DNA from: Coffea arabica
Lineage: Eukaryota; Streptophyta; Magnoliopsida; Gentianales; Rubiaceae
Direction: 5' to 3'
DNA length: 64,000 nt
Assembly: GCF_036785885.1 (NCBI RefSeq)
Contig: NC_092329.1
Coordinates: 2,356,001 to 2,420,000 of the forward strand
Position 1 is the first letter of the stretch. Each line of letters starts with the position of its first letter. Shown in pieces: positions 15,657-27,618 of the stretch. Position numbers and translations under genes: made by a program. Below the pieces are notes generated by a model. The model saw only the letters and a program-made list of their open reading frames with translations. It searched no databases and had not been told where the DNA came from.

Positions 15657-18281
15657 TCAAGAACGTTGTCTATCGCTCCCAGGAGGTCTCTCCGCCGACT
15701 TCGTACACTTAGGATGCACCTCATAGCCACACTCCATGCACTGATACGCCCATCCAAGTCCTTGCTCATCACAGTCACAGCAAATGTAAGGTCCTCCTCC
15801 GCTGCCTTCAGACACTAGCGTGAGCTCATGGCGATGTCCCACGTGGTACTTGGATTTGGGCAGGCTTTTAGCTTCTTCATCCATTTGATTCTCCAGCAAT
15901 GCCGTTCGAGCTTCAGTGAACGGGTAAGCATTTTCTTGGTACAGGTTTACCAGATTCCTTCCCTTCTTGGTCACTGTTTTTCCATCAGGGCCTAGAATTA
16001 CCAAGCTAGGGATCCATTGAACATCGAAATGTTTAGTAAGGTTCTTGATGGTCGGATCATTAAAAGGCAATGCGAGCCATGGCATGGTCCCAAAAAATAA
16101 GTTAAAAGATAATTCATCACGGTCAGTTGACACAAAAACTATTTCGAAGTCTTCACCACCTTTTTCCAGCAGCACTTCTTTGATTTTTTGGTATATAGAT
16201 ATCAACCTAGAAGTGAACTTCACCCCTGGAAAACACCATTGCGCTGAGAAATAAAGTCCAACTGTCTTACCCTTCAAGGATGCAACTGGGACCTGCATTA
16301 CATGTCAAGTCCATAGGCTTTAGTTTCTAGATAGAAAAGTACTATACACTTGTCACCTTCAATTTTTTTTCTTTTGTCAATCATCACTTTTTATCTATAG
16401 TATCCTACACTATCCTAATCTAAGGGGAGACCCAACTGGGTCTAAGGAGTCGGTGGGGACTGAACCACTACCGAACCAGAATTCTTAGTCCCTGACTCAT
16501 GAGTTCAAATATTGATGCATACTTTTTTCCAAACAACCAAACTGACTAGCCTGAGTAACACGAAATCAAATCCTTAATTATCTGCTTAAAGTATAATCCA
16601 GGACTTACCAGTTTGGATGTTGAGTGACCCAATAGAAAATCTCGATTTTGGCTCGTTAACAGATTCATTAACGTCTGATTTTCATGCTTCTCCCTCTCTC
16701 TCTCCTGTAGTTCCTGCAACCTCTCTTTAGTAAATGGAAAGGCCTGCTTCCCATAGCGGTACAGGAGTTCAACTCCATCATGAATTGCTTCATCGACTTT
16801 GTAATTGTCAGGTTGTAGAATAATTAGGGAAGGAATACCTTCTACATCAAACCTGCTATTCAAATTTTTCTTCGTATTCAAATCAGAAAATGGGATTGCA
16901 AGCCAAGGCATGCACGCCCGATAGTTATTGAAGGCATCCAAGTCTTCATCACATGACACAAAAACTACCTCAAAACCGGGAGTCTGACTCTTAAATTCCT
17001 CAAAAGCATTCACCAAAAGAGGGGTAAAGTTGTTACATGGTGGATACCAATTAGCTGAAAAGTAAATACCAACAATTTTGCCTTCAAGTTCAGAAATTTT
17101 AACCTGCATCAACACGTACTACATGAAACATATCACAAAGCCATTGCTTAGTAAGTAATCCAGTTAATTGCATCAATCCACTCCAGTTTTTAGTTCATTT
17201 GGTGAACCTATTAGTGAGATAAATCTCATATAGTTCTGAGGTTATTATGAGAGTCAGTTTTTCTTTTATATTCATTCACTTTGAAAAGCCTAGGAAGTAA
17301 AATCATAATTAAATATTGAAAAGAAAAAAAAGATAACATGCACCGTCCAGAAATGTAAATGATAACATGCAAAGTCCTAAACTGAGTCTAATTCTCACAA
17401 AAAGGACTTTCTGGCTACTCAGACATCCACTGTCTACCATCTCTACCACACATCCTACTGCATCATCATTATAAATTTCAATCATCAATCTATAAACCAA
17501 AACCCCAAATCCATGGAAAAAGATTCCTCTTTTGTCCAAACCCCAAATTCTAACACTAATCAAATTTGGTCTCATCAGTGAAGAATGGCCATGAGTCAGA
17601 AGGTTAAAGGCTAGCGGGGGTTCTGCTTGGCATCCCTAATCATCTTCAGTTGGTACTGAAGCCGTGAGGGGTGACAGGGACGTGGGACGTGGGTGCTTAT
17701 TGAGTGGTGGTATCGCTGTCAGAAGAGAAGCCATTGCAGATGGGGTTTAGGGGAGGAGAAGTAAAGCATGCCTAAAAAATGCTCAAATCCAAATGCTTAG
17801 TTGAGTTTGTCTATCGATGACCATCATACCGAGCCAGGCGTTTTCTTGACTTGGGTCGCTAGGGGGTTGTGGTGTAATCTGCGACAAAGAAGAAGGTTTT
17901 TCTTCTTTTTTTTTTATTTTCAAATTTAAATGACGGGTTTGCCCCTGAAAAAGAACACATGACATATGACCGTCTCTCCATCTACCTTCATACCAAATTT
18001 GGATGAAACGATTAAAAAGCAGCTACAATTTTATAATTTATTAGTTGAGTGACAGTTTTAGTTAAGAAAATAGTTTAGTGACCAAAAGATGTGAAAGTTA
18101 GATTGGAAAAAGTACTCAATAAGCACCATGTGATTGTGATATGCCCCTTATAATGATTTCATAGCTTACAGGCAGCTAAAACAGGAAGCCAACCGAGTGA
18201 TAGAGCAAAATACAGTAGCGTTAAGCAAATCTAAAAAACAAGGCAGAAGGAAAAGAAAATCCTGGGCCAGTCAATACAAAA

Positions 18282-18318
<37 letters not shown>

Positions 18319-19059
18319 AAACAAATTCAAGCCTGTGTTCATAATGGTTTGATCAACATGGGAAATGTTTAAAAATCAGAGAAAACACATGCTGGAGTCT
18401 GATGTCCAAACTGAAGGCATAAAAGATATCGATGTTGTATTTGGGAATTTGGAGGGGGAGCAGGGAGGATCACCATCACAGCTGCTGAGTTCAAGGCTGC
18501 CGGATTTGATATATCAAAACTTGGTAGATTGTTCAAGACCAGAGCAGTAAGCTCAACTTCAAATTTTGTTTAACTTCAAAATCACAGCAACGAAGAAGGG
18601 CCAAAAAAAAAAAAAATCATTATTATAAGTAGCTATCCCATTTTGAGTAGTACCCTGAGGATATTAATTCGTTCCAGAGATGGTGCAAAAGAGAGACAAT
18701 AAACTAGATGCAAGTTCATTTTTTGAAGTCATTACTAGAAGCAGTTTCAATCTCTAAGTTAGGATTCCAACTTGGAGTAACTCTAGCTCACAACAAAAAA
18801 AAAATATATTCAAGAACCTGAAATTGAACTGTCGTCGGTACTGTTAATTTAAGTAAATGAAGGTAGAAGGCGAGAGAGAGAGAGAGGGGGAGAGAGAGAG
18901 AGTGAGTGAAGAAACCTGAGCTCCAGTTGCAGATAGCAGAAAGTCTCGATCCTCAGTCGCTAGGATAGACAAAAAATTCGTGTTCTTGAATTCTTGATCC
19001 CCTTCCTCAGTAGCATTGTTGCTGTCCCTCACTCTAACTCGTACCGCCTCCTGCGTCAT
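15657..19059 (-). CDS. NRX: Nucleoredoxin-like protein with two thioredoxin folds and a C1-like zinc module
   Basis: Predicted redox protein of the plant nucleoredoxin family. Three exons: 19059-18916, 17103-16609, 16292-15657, all phase 0, giving 424 residues. The start is ATG 19059; the in-frame upstream codon at 19071 is TTG. Exon 1 ends in a segment (residues 29-48) of the type preceding each thioredoxin fold in this family. Fold 1 (about 49-185) has WYPPC at 67-71 and MPWLAIPFSD; fold 2 (about 214-350) has WCFPG at 232-236 and MPWLALPFND. Both would normally be WCxxC, so each site retains a single cysteine. The C-terminus (about 380-405) is a Cys/His cluster (CCDCDEQGLGWAYQCMECGY, then HPKC) like the DC1-type end of nucleoredoxins. 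Family role: reducing oxidised cytosolic or nuclear proteins. With single-Cys sites it may act by a monothiol route or only as a scaffold. Which plant NRX clade it belongs to is not settled. Confidence 0.88.
16362..16510 (-). mobile_element. SINE-like fragment in nucleoredoxin intron 2
   Basis: On the minus strand this stretch ends with a TTGACAAAAG...A tail and contains CCTTAGATTAGGATAGTGTA, which matches the 3' half of the SINE at 30165-30393. The tRNA-like head is not recognisable and I could not find flanking duplications, so it is probably a truncated or diverged copy lying in the intron between exons 2 and 3. Confidence 0.5.
17636..17734 (-). other. Small ORF with transit-peptide-like composition inside nucleoredoxin intron 1
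   Basis: A 32-codon ATG-to-TAG frame, MASLLTAIPPLNKHPRPTSL followed by SPLTASVPTEDD. It starts MAS, has no acidic residue until near the end and is rich in Ser, Thr and Pro, the look of a plastid transit peptide. Local GC is clearly higher than in the surrounding intron. It could be an alternative first exon of the nucleoredoxin gene, the remains of another gene, or chance. No function is claimed. Confidence 0.25.
18283..18317. repeat. (CA)n(TA)n microsatellite
   Basis: About twelve CA units followed directly by TA units within intron 1 of the nucleoredoxin gene. A second simple repeat, GA-rich with a G-run interruption, lies at about 18872-18903 just inside the exon 1 donor. Confidence 0.9.
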
Positions 19060-19779
19060 ACTACCAGCCAACTGTTACAGCAGTATTTGATTGCGGACCG
19101 CAGAGACACACACACACACAGCCCACCAGAGTCCAACCAACGACCACTACTATGTATCCGTTCCCCCCCACCCCTGCCCGAGTCCCCGATTCACCGCCGG
19201 CGCTCTTTCATTTTACATAGGGAAATATATCAATATTACTCCACTACTTGTGAAAAAGTCAAGTCTTCCATAAACCACTGCTCTGTGGTGGTACCTAGCC
19301 CACTAGTTACCGGACATTTGGACGACTAGTTCTACTCCCACATCATTAAGCTTTCAACACGTAGCACCACACTCTCCAAACTTTATCACAAACTACATAC
19401 TACAACTATTCGTTTTAGTCAATTGACTGTTCGTTTTAGTCAACTATTAGGTTTGTTGAGTCGTAAGAGTCAATTGACTTCTTGACAGAAAAAAAAAAAA
19501 CTATTCGTTTTAGTCAACGAGTTTCTTTTCTTGTAGTATTAATACACGTTTTCTAGAAAAGTGTTACTTCAAAGTGAAATAGATTCAACAGAGCCTCAGC
19601 TTCCACTTGACAGGTAGCGTTTTGATAAAATAATTTGAGGTTCTATCTCAAAATCAATTGATAATGATGAATAAAGTGGTTCAAGATCTTATCATTAGTT
19701 TGATTCGAATTTCTTGAAAAAAATGAATGGTGAAACATATTATCCATTAACATATTTGATGCATAAAATGATAGTTGGG

Positions 19780-19955
19780 ATAAGTTTATTTGGAAAGAGT
19801 AGTGTCATTTGAAATAATTACTGTAGTATTTTTTGTGATCTAATGTACGTGAGATAAAAAAATAATTGAAAATATTAAAAAAAAAGTGAGTTGAAAAATG
19901 TGTTTATGATGTAAATGAAATATTATGTGAAAATTTTTTATATCCAAACAAACTC
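19780..19955 (-). mobile_element. MITE, TTTGTTTGGATA-ended group
   Basis: Its sequence follows the reverse complement of the element at 61857-62038: shared TTTGAAATAATTACTGTAG, AATTGAAAATAT, GTGAGTTGAAAAATGTGTTTAT and ATATCCAAACAAAC. Ends are decayed and no target duplication was resolved. Non-coding. Confidence 0.65.
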
Positions 19956-22900
19956 GTATCGCCTTTACCTCTTCTGAAAATTTGATTTTGCTGTCTTTCC
20001 TTTAGCGGAGAAAATAAAATACTCTCTCTGTTCCTTTGAAAGTGTCATACTTTTTATTTTTGGATGTTACAAAACAATTATCATATTAGAAAAGTCAAAG
20101 TACCTTTTAGTCTCTCTTTTCAATATAATTTTTCTTTCTAATCATATGTATGTTACCCTTCAAATTCAAAATTTGAATTTATGAATATAAAATTAAAAAA
20201 AGAAACACAAATATCATAATCAAATCACTATTTTTAAAAAGTTGAACTCTTCGAACATGACTAAATAAAGGGGAGGGGAAGAGTGCTAATTTTTTGAACT
20301 TTATGCGTAAGGTCCTTGATGACATGATTGAATCATTGGCGCATGTTTCCTTCGATATTTTAGTTGATGACACGATTGAATCACACGTCTCCACCTCTCT
20401 TTCTTGTCTATTTTAGGTTCGATATTATTGTGGGGTTCTTTTTCCTCTCTACCTTAGGCTTCCTTCCGATTTTTGCCTTTTCTAAAGTGAATAGTTGAAG
20501 TAGCAGGTATTTTTTTCCGTTTTCGAAAGAATAATTTTTGCCCTTTCTAAAGTAAATAGTTGATCTAACAAATATTTTTTCCGTTTTCGAAAGAACAATT
20601 AAAGCGAAGATGAATTGCACATAGTCAATACAGTACATGTTTTCCTTATCTTAGAATGCGTCTTTTGTTCTGGTTGTCTTTCCTTTCATATCTTGTCTAC
20701 TCCTTTTCATATCTTGTCTCCTCCTTCTTTTGCTCACTATGTCTTTTTTCTGATTTACAAGCCCTCATAAGTGTCCTGAGATAAGATAGCTACACAGGTG
20801 AAAATAACCTTTCAAACCTCCGTTCTATCTGATGGTTATATCATAATTTGGTCACTAGTTAATGTGCTGTGTGACTGAATATCTATCCATCTATGTCTGT
20901 TTATATCTACATATACTCGCCGTAGAAGTATAAAAGTATGAATGATCTAGAGAGAATAGTAGGGTGAATTACCATTGACTAACGTTTCCACTCCCTCTCC
21001 AATTATTTCTTGTGCTTAAAATTTCTTACTCAAAGCAAGGAAAATGTTGTTTGCACTCCCACCATTTGTTATATCATATAGTCTAATAAATGAAAAATAT
21101 ATAATAAAAAAGGATAGCAGGAGTACAAATAACAGTTTTCCAAAATAATGGCAAAATGTGAAATAGCCAGTCAAGACATATATGCTGTTTGGACAAAACA
21201 AAAACATGCAAAAAATCCTTTATTGACTTGGAAAATCTTTATAAAAAAATCATGAACTATTACCCCCTTATCAACAATCGTAGTGCTCAAATAAAGAGCA
21301 AATAGTCCAAGTTTAATGAACATTACATCTCAATTGATGTGATTAAAATTCATCAGAAGAAACTGAAGGTTAAATTGATAGGACAAAAAGACGTAAAAAT
21401 AATTTAGCTTTAATTAAAGTTATGCTTCACCTTAGTCATATCCAAGCAAACAACGAAAATTGTTCATATACTTCACCTATAAACAATTATATTTCATTGC
21501 CACTGTTCTTTTTCCTTTGAGGGAAAAAATGGAAGAATAAATTAGATATATATATATGCATTCAAACAAAAAATAAATAAATGAGAGTAATAAAATAAAA
21601 TAAATTAAAAAAAGAATTCTAAAGTTTAACAAAGAAAGAGTAAATAGCTAGCTAGAAATAATTAAATGTGGTGGATCATTAACATCCTAACAATGATTTA
21701 TTTAGAAGTGTTTGGGTCATGATTTATCTAGAAAAGTCAAAAAAAATTTCAGAAAACATACCCATATAAGAGTTCAAAATTGGAAAACATTTTTTACAAA
21801 AATTGATTAAAATAACTCAGAAATATAAGAATTATTCTATTCTAAAGCTAACAATTAAAATTTTATAAAGAAATTTAGTATTTCAAAAGTTTCATATTAT
21901 GGATTAATACAATCACATGCAAAGCGCGTGAGTCATTACTGGTTATTATTAAAGATGCACGGAACATTTGAATTGATATATACATACAGTACTATAAGAA
22001 AGGTAGGAAGTGAATTTGTATTTCTTGAGAGTCTACAGTGTTACGATTGAATAATCATACATAAAAAACAACAGACATTCACCTGAAATTTTGTCTAATA
22101 ATAATAAAGAACTTTGCTATAGCACTACTAATATAATATCCAATGGCATGCAAATTGAGTGATCATTTCCGTGCCCATTACGTACTCTTGTAATGCTGAA
22201 TTTACTAGTTCCGTACTACGTTTCCTGAGCTGTTGAGGGACTCTCGTGACCGCAGATACAAGTTCCCTCCAGATGCAGGGAATTGTTTGTATGGTACCAA
22301 TAATGATAGAAGCAGAGAAAAGGGTCAGAAAAGGGCGTCCCAATGAGAGAAGGAATCTTTGGGAAAGATTGGCCGCAGAGAAAAGGACTCGCGGCTCAAG
22401 CACAAAAGCCCACGTACGTTGGAACGTGGCTATTACGGTATCCGTCGTGTCCCAAGGACGCCCAAGTCCCAACTCACAAAGTTTGGTAAAAGAGCGATCC
22501 TCCTCCCTCCTAATCATTTTCTCGGACCCAACCTTAATGTTGTTTGGGTACGTACGTATATGGCGAAGTTCTTTGGTTAATGATTGTCGATGGGACGATT
22601 TCTTGACCTAACCATTTAATTAAGCGTGACATCCTCAGATCACCCCACGTTTGATCTGCTTCTTCTCCTGCTTGACACGCTCCAGCCCTGGATGTTTACT
22701 TCTGCCTTCATCCTCTCCCTTTCTTGGTCACCATTTGCTGCTTCCACCTTCTTCTGTGAATCATCAAATTCATGCTAGTAGTTTTTTAAGTCGCAAGCAA
22801 TGCAGTTGTACAAGTTTTGTGGTCTTGTTCATTTTCTAAATGATCGCTCGAATTGGATGTAGAAAGCATTAAATGGTATTAGATAGTAACTGTTGTTGAG

Positions 22901-25254
22901 CGACAAAATTAATGTCACGCATCCAATTCTAGCCAAATTAATGAGATTTTGTATATTTTCCACAGCTCACAGCTAATTGATTTTGAGACGAAATCTCGGA
23001 TTCTTTATCAATTTTAGATTCTATTTCATGGATTATAAGCAAGCAATCAGTTAATCTATGTCAAAATTATCATAATCTAACAATGCTTTGATCGGAGGCG
23101 CTCGTCTTTGTAAGTTGTAACACGAGTTTCAACCGGGATATGGAAGTGTACCGGTCATATGCAAGTTTCAATCGAGAGTTTGGGTTCCTTCCTTAATTGG
23201 TGGTTTCCATTAGAAACTATGGCCTCGTTTGGCAAGTAAATTTTTTGAGTGCTTGTTTAAAATTTTACTGTAACTTATTGTATAAAATATTTTTAAAGTG
23301 TGTAAATTTTTAAATATTTTGAAATGCATAATTTAAAATTTTTAAAATTACTGTAATTAAAGTTATTAAAAAACTTATAACAAATAAACTTGATCAAAAA
23401 AAATTGCTTGCGGGGAGTATTTTATTTCACTGCTGCCTGCCCTCAACGGCTATCTACTCCAACAGTGGCTAGTTGTACACTGTAGGGGAATTGATACTCG
23501 TGACAGTGAAGGAATCGTGCCGTACTGCGGATTGCCCATCGTGAGCTGTCGATTTTGACAGCAGCAATCGGCAGAGAGTTTCGTCAAAGTGAAACTTCAT
23601 TTCTTATGGAGTTGAAATTAACCGAAACTGCTAATGGAACAATGGATTTGGCACCTCACAATTTGTAGTTCAAACCCAACAACATCCGACGTAAATTCAT
23701 ATAATTTTTGTATAATCGTAATTTTTACACAAATTTAGTTGTATAAGTTATAAATTCAAATGTTAAACCAAATGTTATATAAAATTACCCAATCGGTTAA
23801 AAATTGGACAGTAACTCAACGTGTGAGCCATCGGATCCGCAATGATCGCACCCCAATTCGACCTATTTCTAGACCACTATCCAAACGCACGTTTAACATT
23901 GGGGTGTCCAGCAGAGTTGGTTCTATAATTGATGATATTCGGCTAGAATTATCATGTCATAATCCGATTCATGTTAATTGGGATGTCAATAGAGTTGTTG
24001 CTTACGAGTTGGCAACTTGAATTGACGATCCAAACGACTCCATTTTTTGGGTCTCAGCTCAAGTTACACATCTTCAGGAGTACAAGAAGCCACTGGATTT
24101 GGGTTGGTTGAGGACCTGAGGTGGGAACGCCCACCTAAAGATTAAATGAGAGTTGATGAGAATTGACAGGCCGCAGTTGAGGTGACAATTTATTAGGCAT
24201 CTACTCGATCATTCATGCGGCTTACAATCGTTTTAATGTTCATATCGAAGAAGGGGGACAATTGGCCCATGTACTAGGCAAACCATCCGGTTGAAAAACG
24301 TGTGTTGCAAGTGTGCAACATGCACAATGCAAATTTGTTGCGCGAATTGTGATGGATTTAGCGTCAGCCGGCGCGCGAGGGGAGGGGATCCTTCAAGAGT
24401 GGGTGCCACTAATAGGTATTTGGAAAATTTGTTCATAAATCTGCAGCAGTTTTCAAAGGCAATAGGTTAAAAGACTCTCGCGGAGCTTACCGAGTATAGA
24501 TTTGTTTCTAAGCCAAGCTAGCTAGAAATAAAATATACGTAGTAGAACATCACAAACAATCACAACAAGTCTTCTTTTTTTTTTTTTTCAAAGAGATACC
24601 AAGAATAAGACACTCGACCAAATTGGTTGAATGGAAATTTGCCACCTCAGAGCGCATTGGATTAGTACTCAACTCTTAAATCTTAATCACTCTAAACTAA
24701 GGGGTAGCATGCAGCCTTTACTTTTATTTTTTGTTTTTGCATAATTAATTACGCGTGACAAGCCAGAGTTGAAAGGGGACTCTAACTCTAGTAACCTAGT
24801 ATAGGACTTGTACTCATAGATGGGATAACTAATAAAAATGAAAGGATAACTCTGCACTCCTTCATGGCAATCCAGGGGGTTTTATAAATAGTAGACAGAT
24901 GGACAGGAAAAGCTGCGGAACATAGTACACTTATTCTCCTCTATGCTACTATTCTCCAACTGACTTGATAGTCTTGAACTTCGAAATCACAACGGGGAGA
25001 TAGTCCTGCTGTTTAGCTCATTGCAGGTTAGCTCGTCCGCCTCTGTCCGACGATCAGTTGGGATCGTGCTCTCGGTAGACTCTACACCAAGCTAGCTAGA
25101 GATAAAATATACTTAGTAGAATATCACAAACAATCACAAAAAAGTCACATATATTCACAGGATGGCGTTAAGCTGTAACGCATGCGACCTACTCACACCT
25201 TCTAGCGCCACCCTTTTTCTTTGGGAAGGCGCTTATTATTATTATTATTATTTA

Positions 25255-25543
25255 CTCCCTCCGTTTCATTGAAAGTATCATATTTTTTTTGGTCTATCCC
25301 AAAATATTAGTCATGTTTGACATTTTTAATTGCTTTATATTATGAAATTTCCCTTATGTCCTTCATTAATGATACACAAAGATTAAAGATAAATGTGATG
25401 GGATTGTTTTTTACTTTTTATTTTGACCAGCACATGATTAAGGGCAAAAATGAAACGAAAGGAAATTTTTTTTGATAGAATGTACCATACATAAAAAGTA
25501 CATATCCCTAAACATGACCAAAATATATATGGGACGGAGGGAG
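25255..25543. mobile_element. Stowaway-type MITE
   Basis: 289 bp with terminal inverted repeats CTCCCTCCGT...ACGGAGGGAG and flanking TA dinucleotides (25253-25254, 25544-25545), the hallmark of Tc1/mariner-derived Stowaway elements. A second left end of the same kind (CTCTCTCTGTTCCTTTGAAA) starts at about 20022 without a matching right end. Confidence 0.85.
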
Positions 25544-27207
25544 TATTACCGAGAAAACCTAGACCGGCCGGCCAGCCGGGCGTCATTCTATGGTATGGAA
25601 GCAGAATTTGGTCATCGTCAGCAGCTATGTGTTAATTAATTCCGTTCTTATCCTTTCTAATTTGAATACTAATAACTTGCGAATGGTGAGGTCAAAAATC
25701 AAGAACAGCACTAGCAGTAGTATAGTATAAACTACTAGTAAGTAAAGCTCATCATAACCATCGGATTATTAAAATGAGAACGGGGGTTTAGGAGCGAGAC
25801 AAGTTTTCCCCATTAGGCGAATCATGGTGTTAATCTATTCCAACCTTTTTACGTTCTGCGGTTGGTTTGAATCAACTCCACTCCATCCACGCAAAGAATT
25901 TCAAATCATCCCACTAACTTTGCAGCGTTATCTTGCTTACAAAGAAAGGCAAAGAGCAGGAAGGAATACTATATTGCTTGTTTTTTTTTTTTTTGTGTAT
26001 GTGTGTGGGAGAAGAGAAGTCACTTTTAGACACACGGCTACCCCGCATCATTGATCATTGAAGTTGCGCGGTACAGTAGACTATGTAGGGGTCAAGGGCT
26101 GCGAAGCTGTAGGGCACATTATCGTTAATTGCAAGTTGCCTAATTCACGTTAATTGACTCTCAATACACAAATCCAAAGCAAAAAAAGGTGCTCGTACCA
26201 GTACTAGTACAGTACTACTTTGATTGATTATTGTGGGGCAAGGAGCCGAAACGATGTTCTCTCCACCGATGATGATAATATATTATTGTCTCCCAAAAAT
26301 AACCTAAAAATGTATATATCTCCTTTATAATAGTATGTTAATCTTTTAGGTTTCTCAGATTTAATTGTCTCATCATTTTGTCTGCTCTACAGGAGCTCTA
26401 ATGCTTTTACTCGATTGTGAAAGCAGATGGGATGACGTTTTTACGTTCCGTGCTTTTTGTTTGATTGCTAAACTAGATGGGGTGGGAGGATGCTTTTATG
26501 TTTTATTTGTAGACATCGATTATAATTTATACAGCTCCACGGTCAATAAGAGCAGATCACCTTTTCATTAAAAAAAAATTAATATATTTAAAATCTTACT
26601 GTCATACGTGTTGATATATCAGAGACCGGAGTCAAACAATCGAACCAATTTTTCATCTACCAGAAGACAAGAAAACAACAGTACGATAGAGCAGCCTCAT
26701 GATAGATAGAGTAGGTCATGTGTGATTCTGTGATGTTGTGACCCCCCCGGAATTAACTTAACTTGCTGGCAAGTTACCGCATTTGCAGGTAGCGCATTAA
26801 GTTATCGTGCCCATCATCCATCTACCAAACCTTCCTCCATGATTGAAGACTCGAGAACGCAACTTCTCTATCTTCCATGTTCTTCTTCTTCTTCCTTTTT
26901 TTTTTTTTTTTTTTTTGCCTGCTACGGCGGTGGATTTAGCCATGAAGATGGATAAACGGAGAATACAAACCAACCAAGGAAAATAAATATTCAATCCATT
27001 AATTTCTGCTCTCGGCACCCATTGCAAATTCATCTAAATACCTAAAGACAAAGCGAACAACCAAAAGAAATGCTGTTAAAAAAAATGTACATTGAATCGA
27101 AGGCCCAAAAAAAAGAAAAGAAAAGAAAAGAAAAATGGATAGCTAGAAAGACATCTCGAGAGAGGCAGGAGCAGCATGCAGCGGTATTAATCTGCTCTTG
27201 GGAAATT

Positions 27208-27618
27208 TTAGCAAGGGTTGGTTTCAGGAGGATCAAATAGCTCCGGCTGAAGTTTAGCTCTACAAACGGGGCAAACAGAGTGCTTAGAGAGCCAGGTATC
27301 CGCACACTGCAGATGAAAACCATGGTTGCACCCGGGGATCAGTCTAGCCGGCTCATCACCCTCTATATCATCCAAACACACAGCGCATTCTGCTCCCAAA
27401 ACCAAATCTTTCCCGGTAGTTTTGGGGAGCTTTTCAAGGTCGGAGGCGGAAAGGCCATTCCCTTTTGGCGGCTTCACCGGAGACTGCAACTGCTGGTTAT
27501 TGGAGCTGTAGTTGCTGTTGTTGCTGGCAGCATACCATAGCAGGCATATGTACACCAAGAAAACCACGCTCATGCCAGCGCATGGTAAAAACAGGGCAAG
27601 AAACACCGAAACCAACAT
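27208..27618 (-). CDS. ATL23: RING-H2 E3 ubiquitin ligase, ATL23-like
   Basis: Intronless, 136 residues, as usual for ATL ligases. One hydrophobic membrane segment at about 4-29, then a short Asn/Ser-rich linker, the GLSASDLEKLPK stretch corresponding to the ATL GLD region (56-67), and a RING-H2 finger with Cys78, Cys81, Cys97, His99, His102, Cys105, Cys116 and Cys119, including the tryptophan that contacts E2 (W109). It would place ubiquitin on unknown targets from a cell membrane. The arrangement and the short Cys-ending tail closely resemble Arabidopsis ATL23 (At5g42200, recalled). Start chosen at the first ATG, which directly precedes the membrane segment. Confidence 0.94.
   Translation of the reverse strand: MLVSVFLALFLPCAGMSVVFLVYICLLWYAASNNSNYSSNNQQLQSPVKPPKGNGLSASDLEKLPKTTGKDLVLGAECAVCLDDIEGDEPARLIPGCNHGFHLQCADTWLSKHSVCPVCRAKLQPELFDPPETNPC

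Larger units (their letters stand above)
19060..27207. other. 8-kb gene-poor intergenic region
   Basis: Largest spacer in the left half. AT-rich, with MITEs at 19780-19955 and 25255-25543, a Stowaway-type end at about 20022, a pair of 60-bp direct repeats (24513-24571 and 25087-25146) and a higher-GC patch at about 22130-22600 that keeps several overlapping frames open on both strands without family resemblance. 23220-23400 is another AT-rich repeat beginning with the GGCCTCGTTTGG motif. No supported gene. Confidence 0.5.

Noticed and set aside
19060-19071. Start of the nucleoredoxin at the in-frame codon 19071
   Set aside because: That codon is TTG; the first ATG in frame is at 19059.
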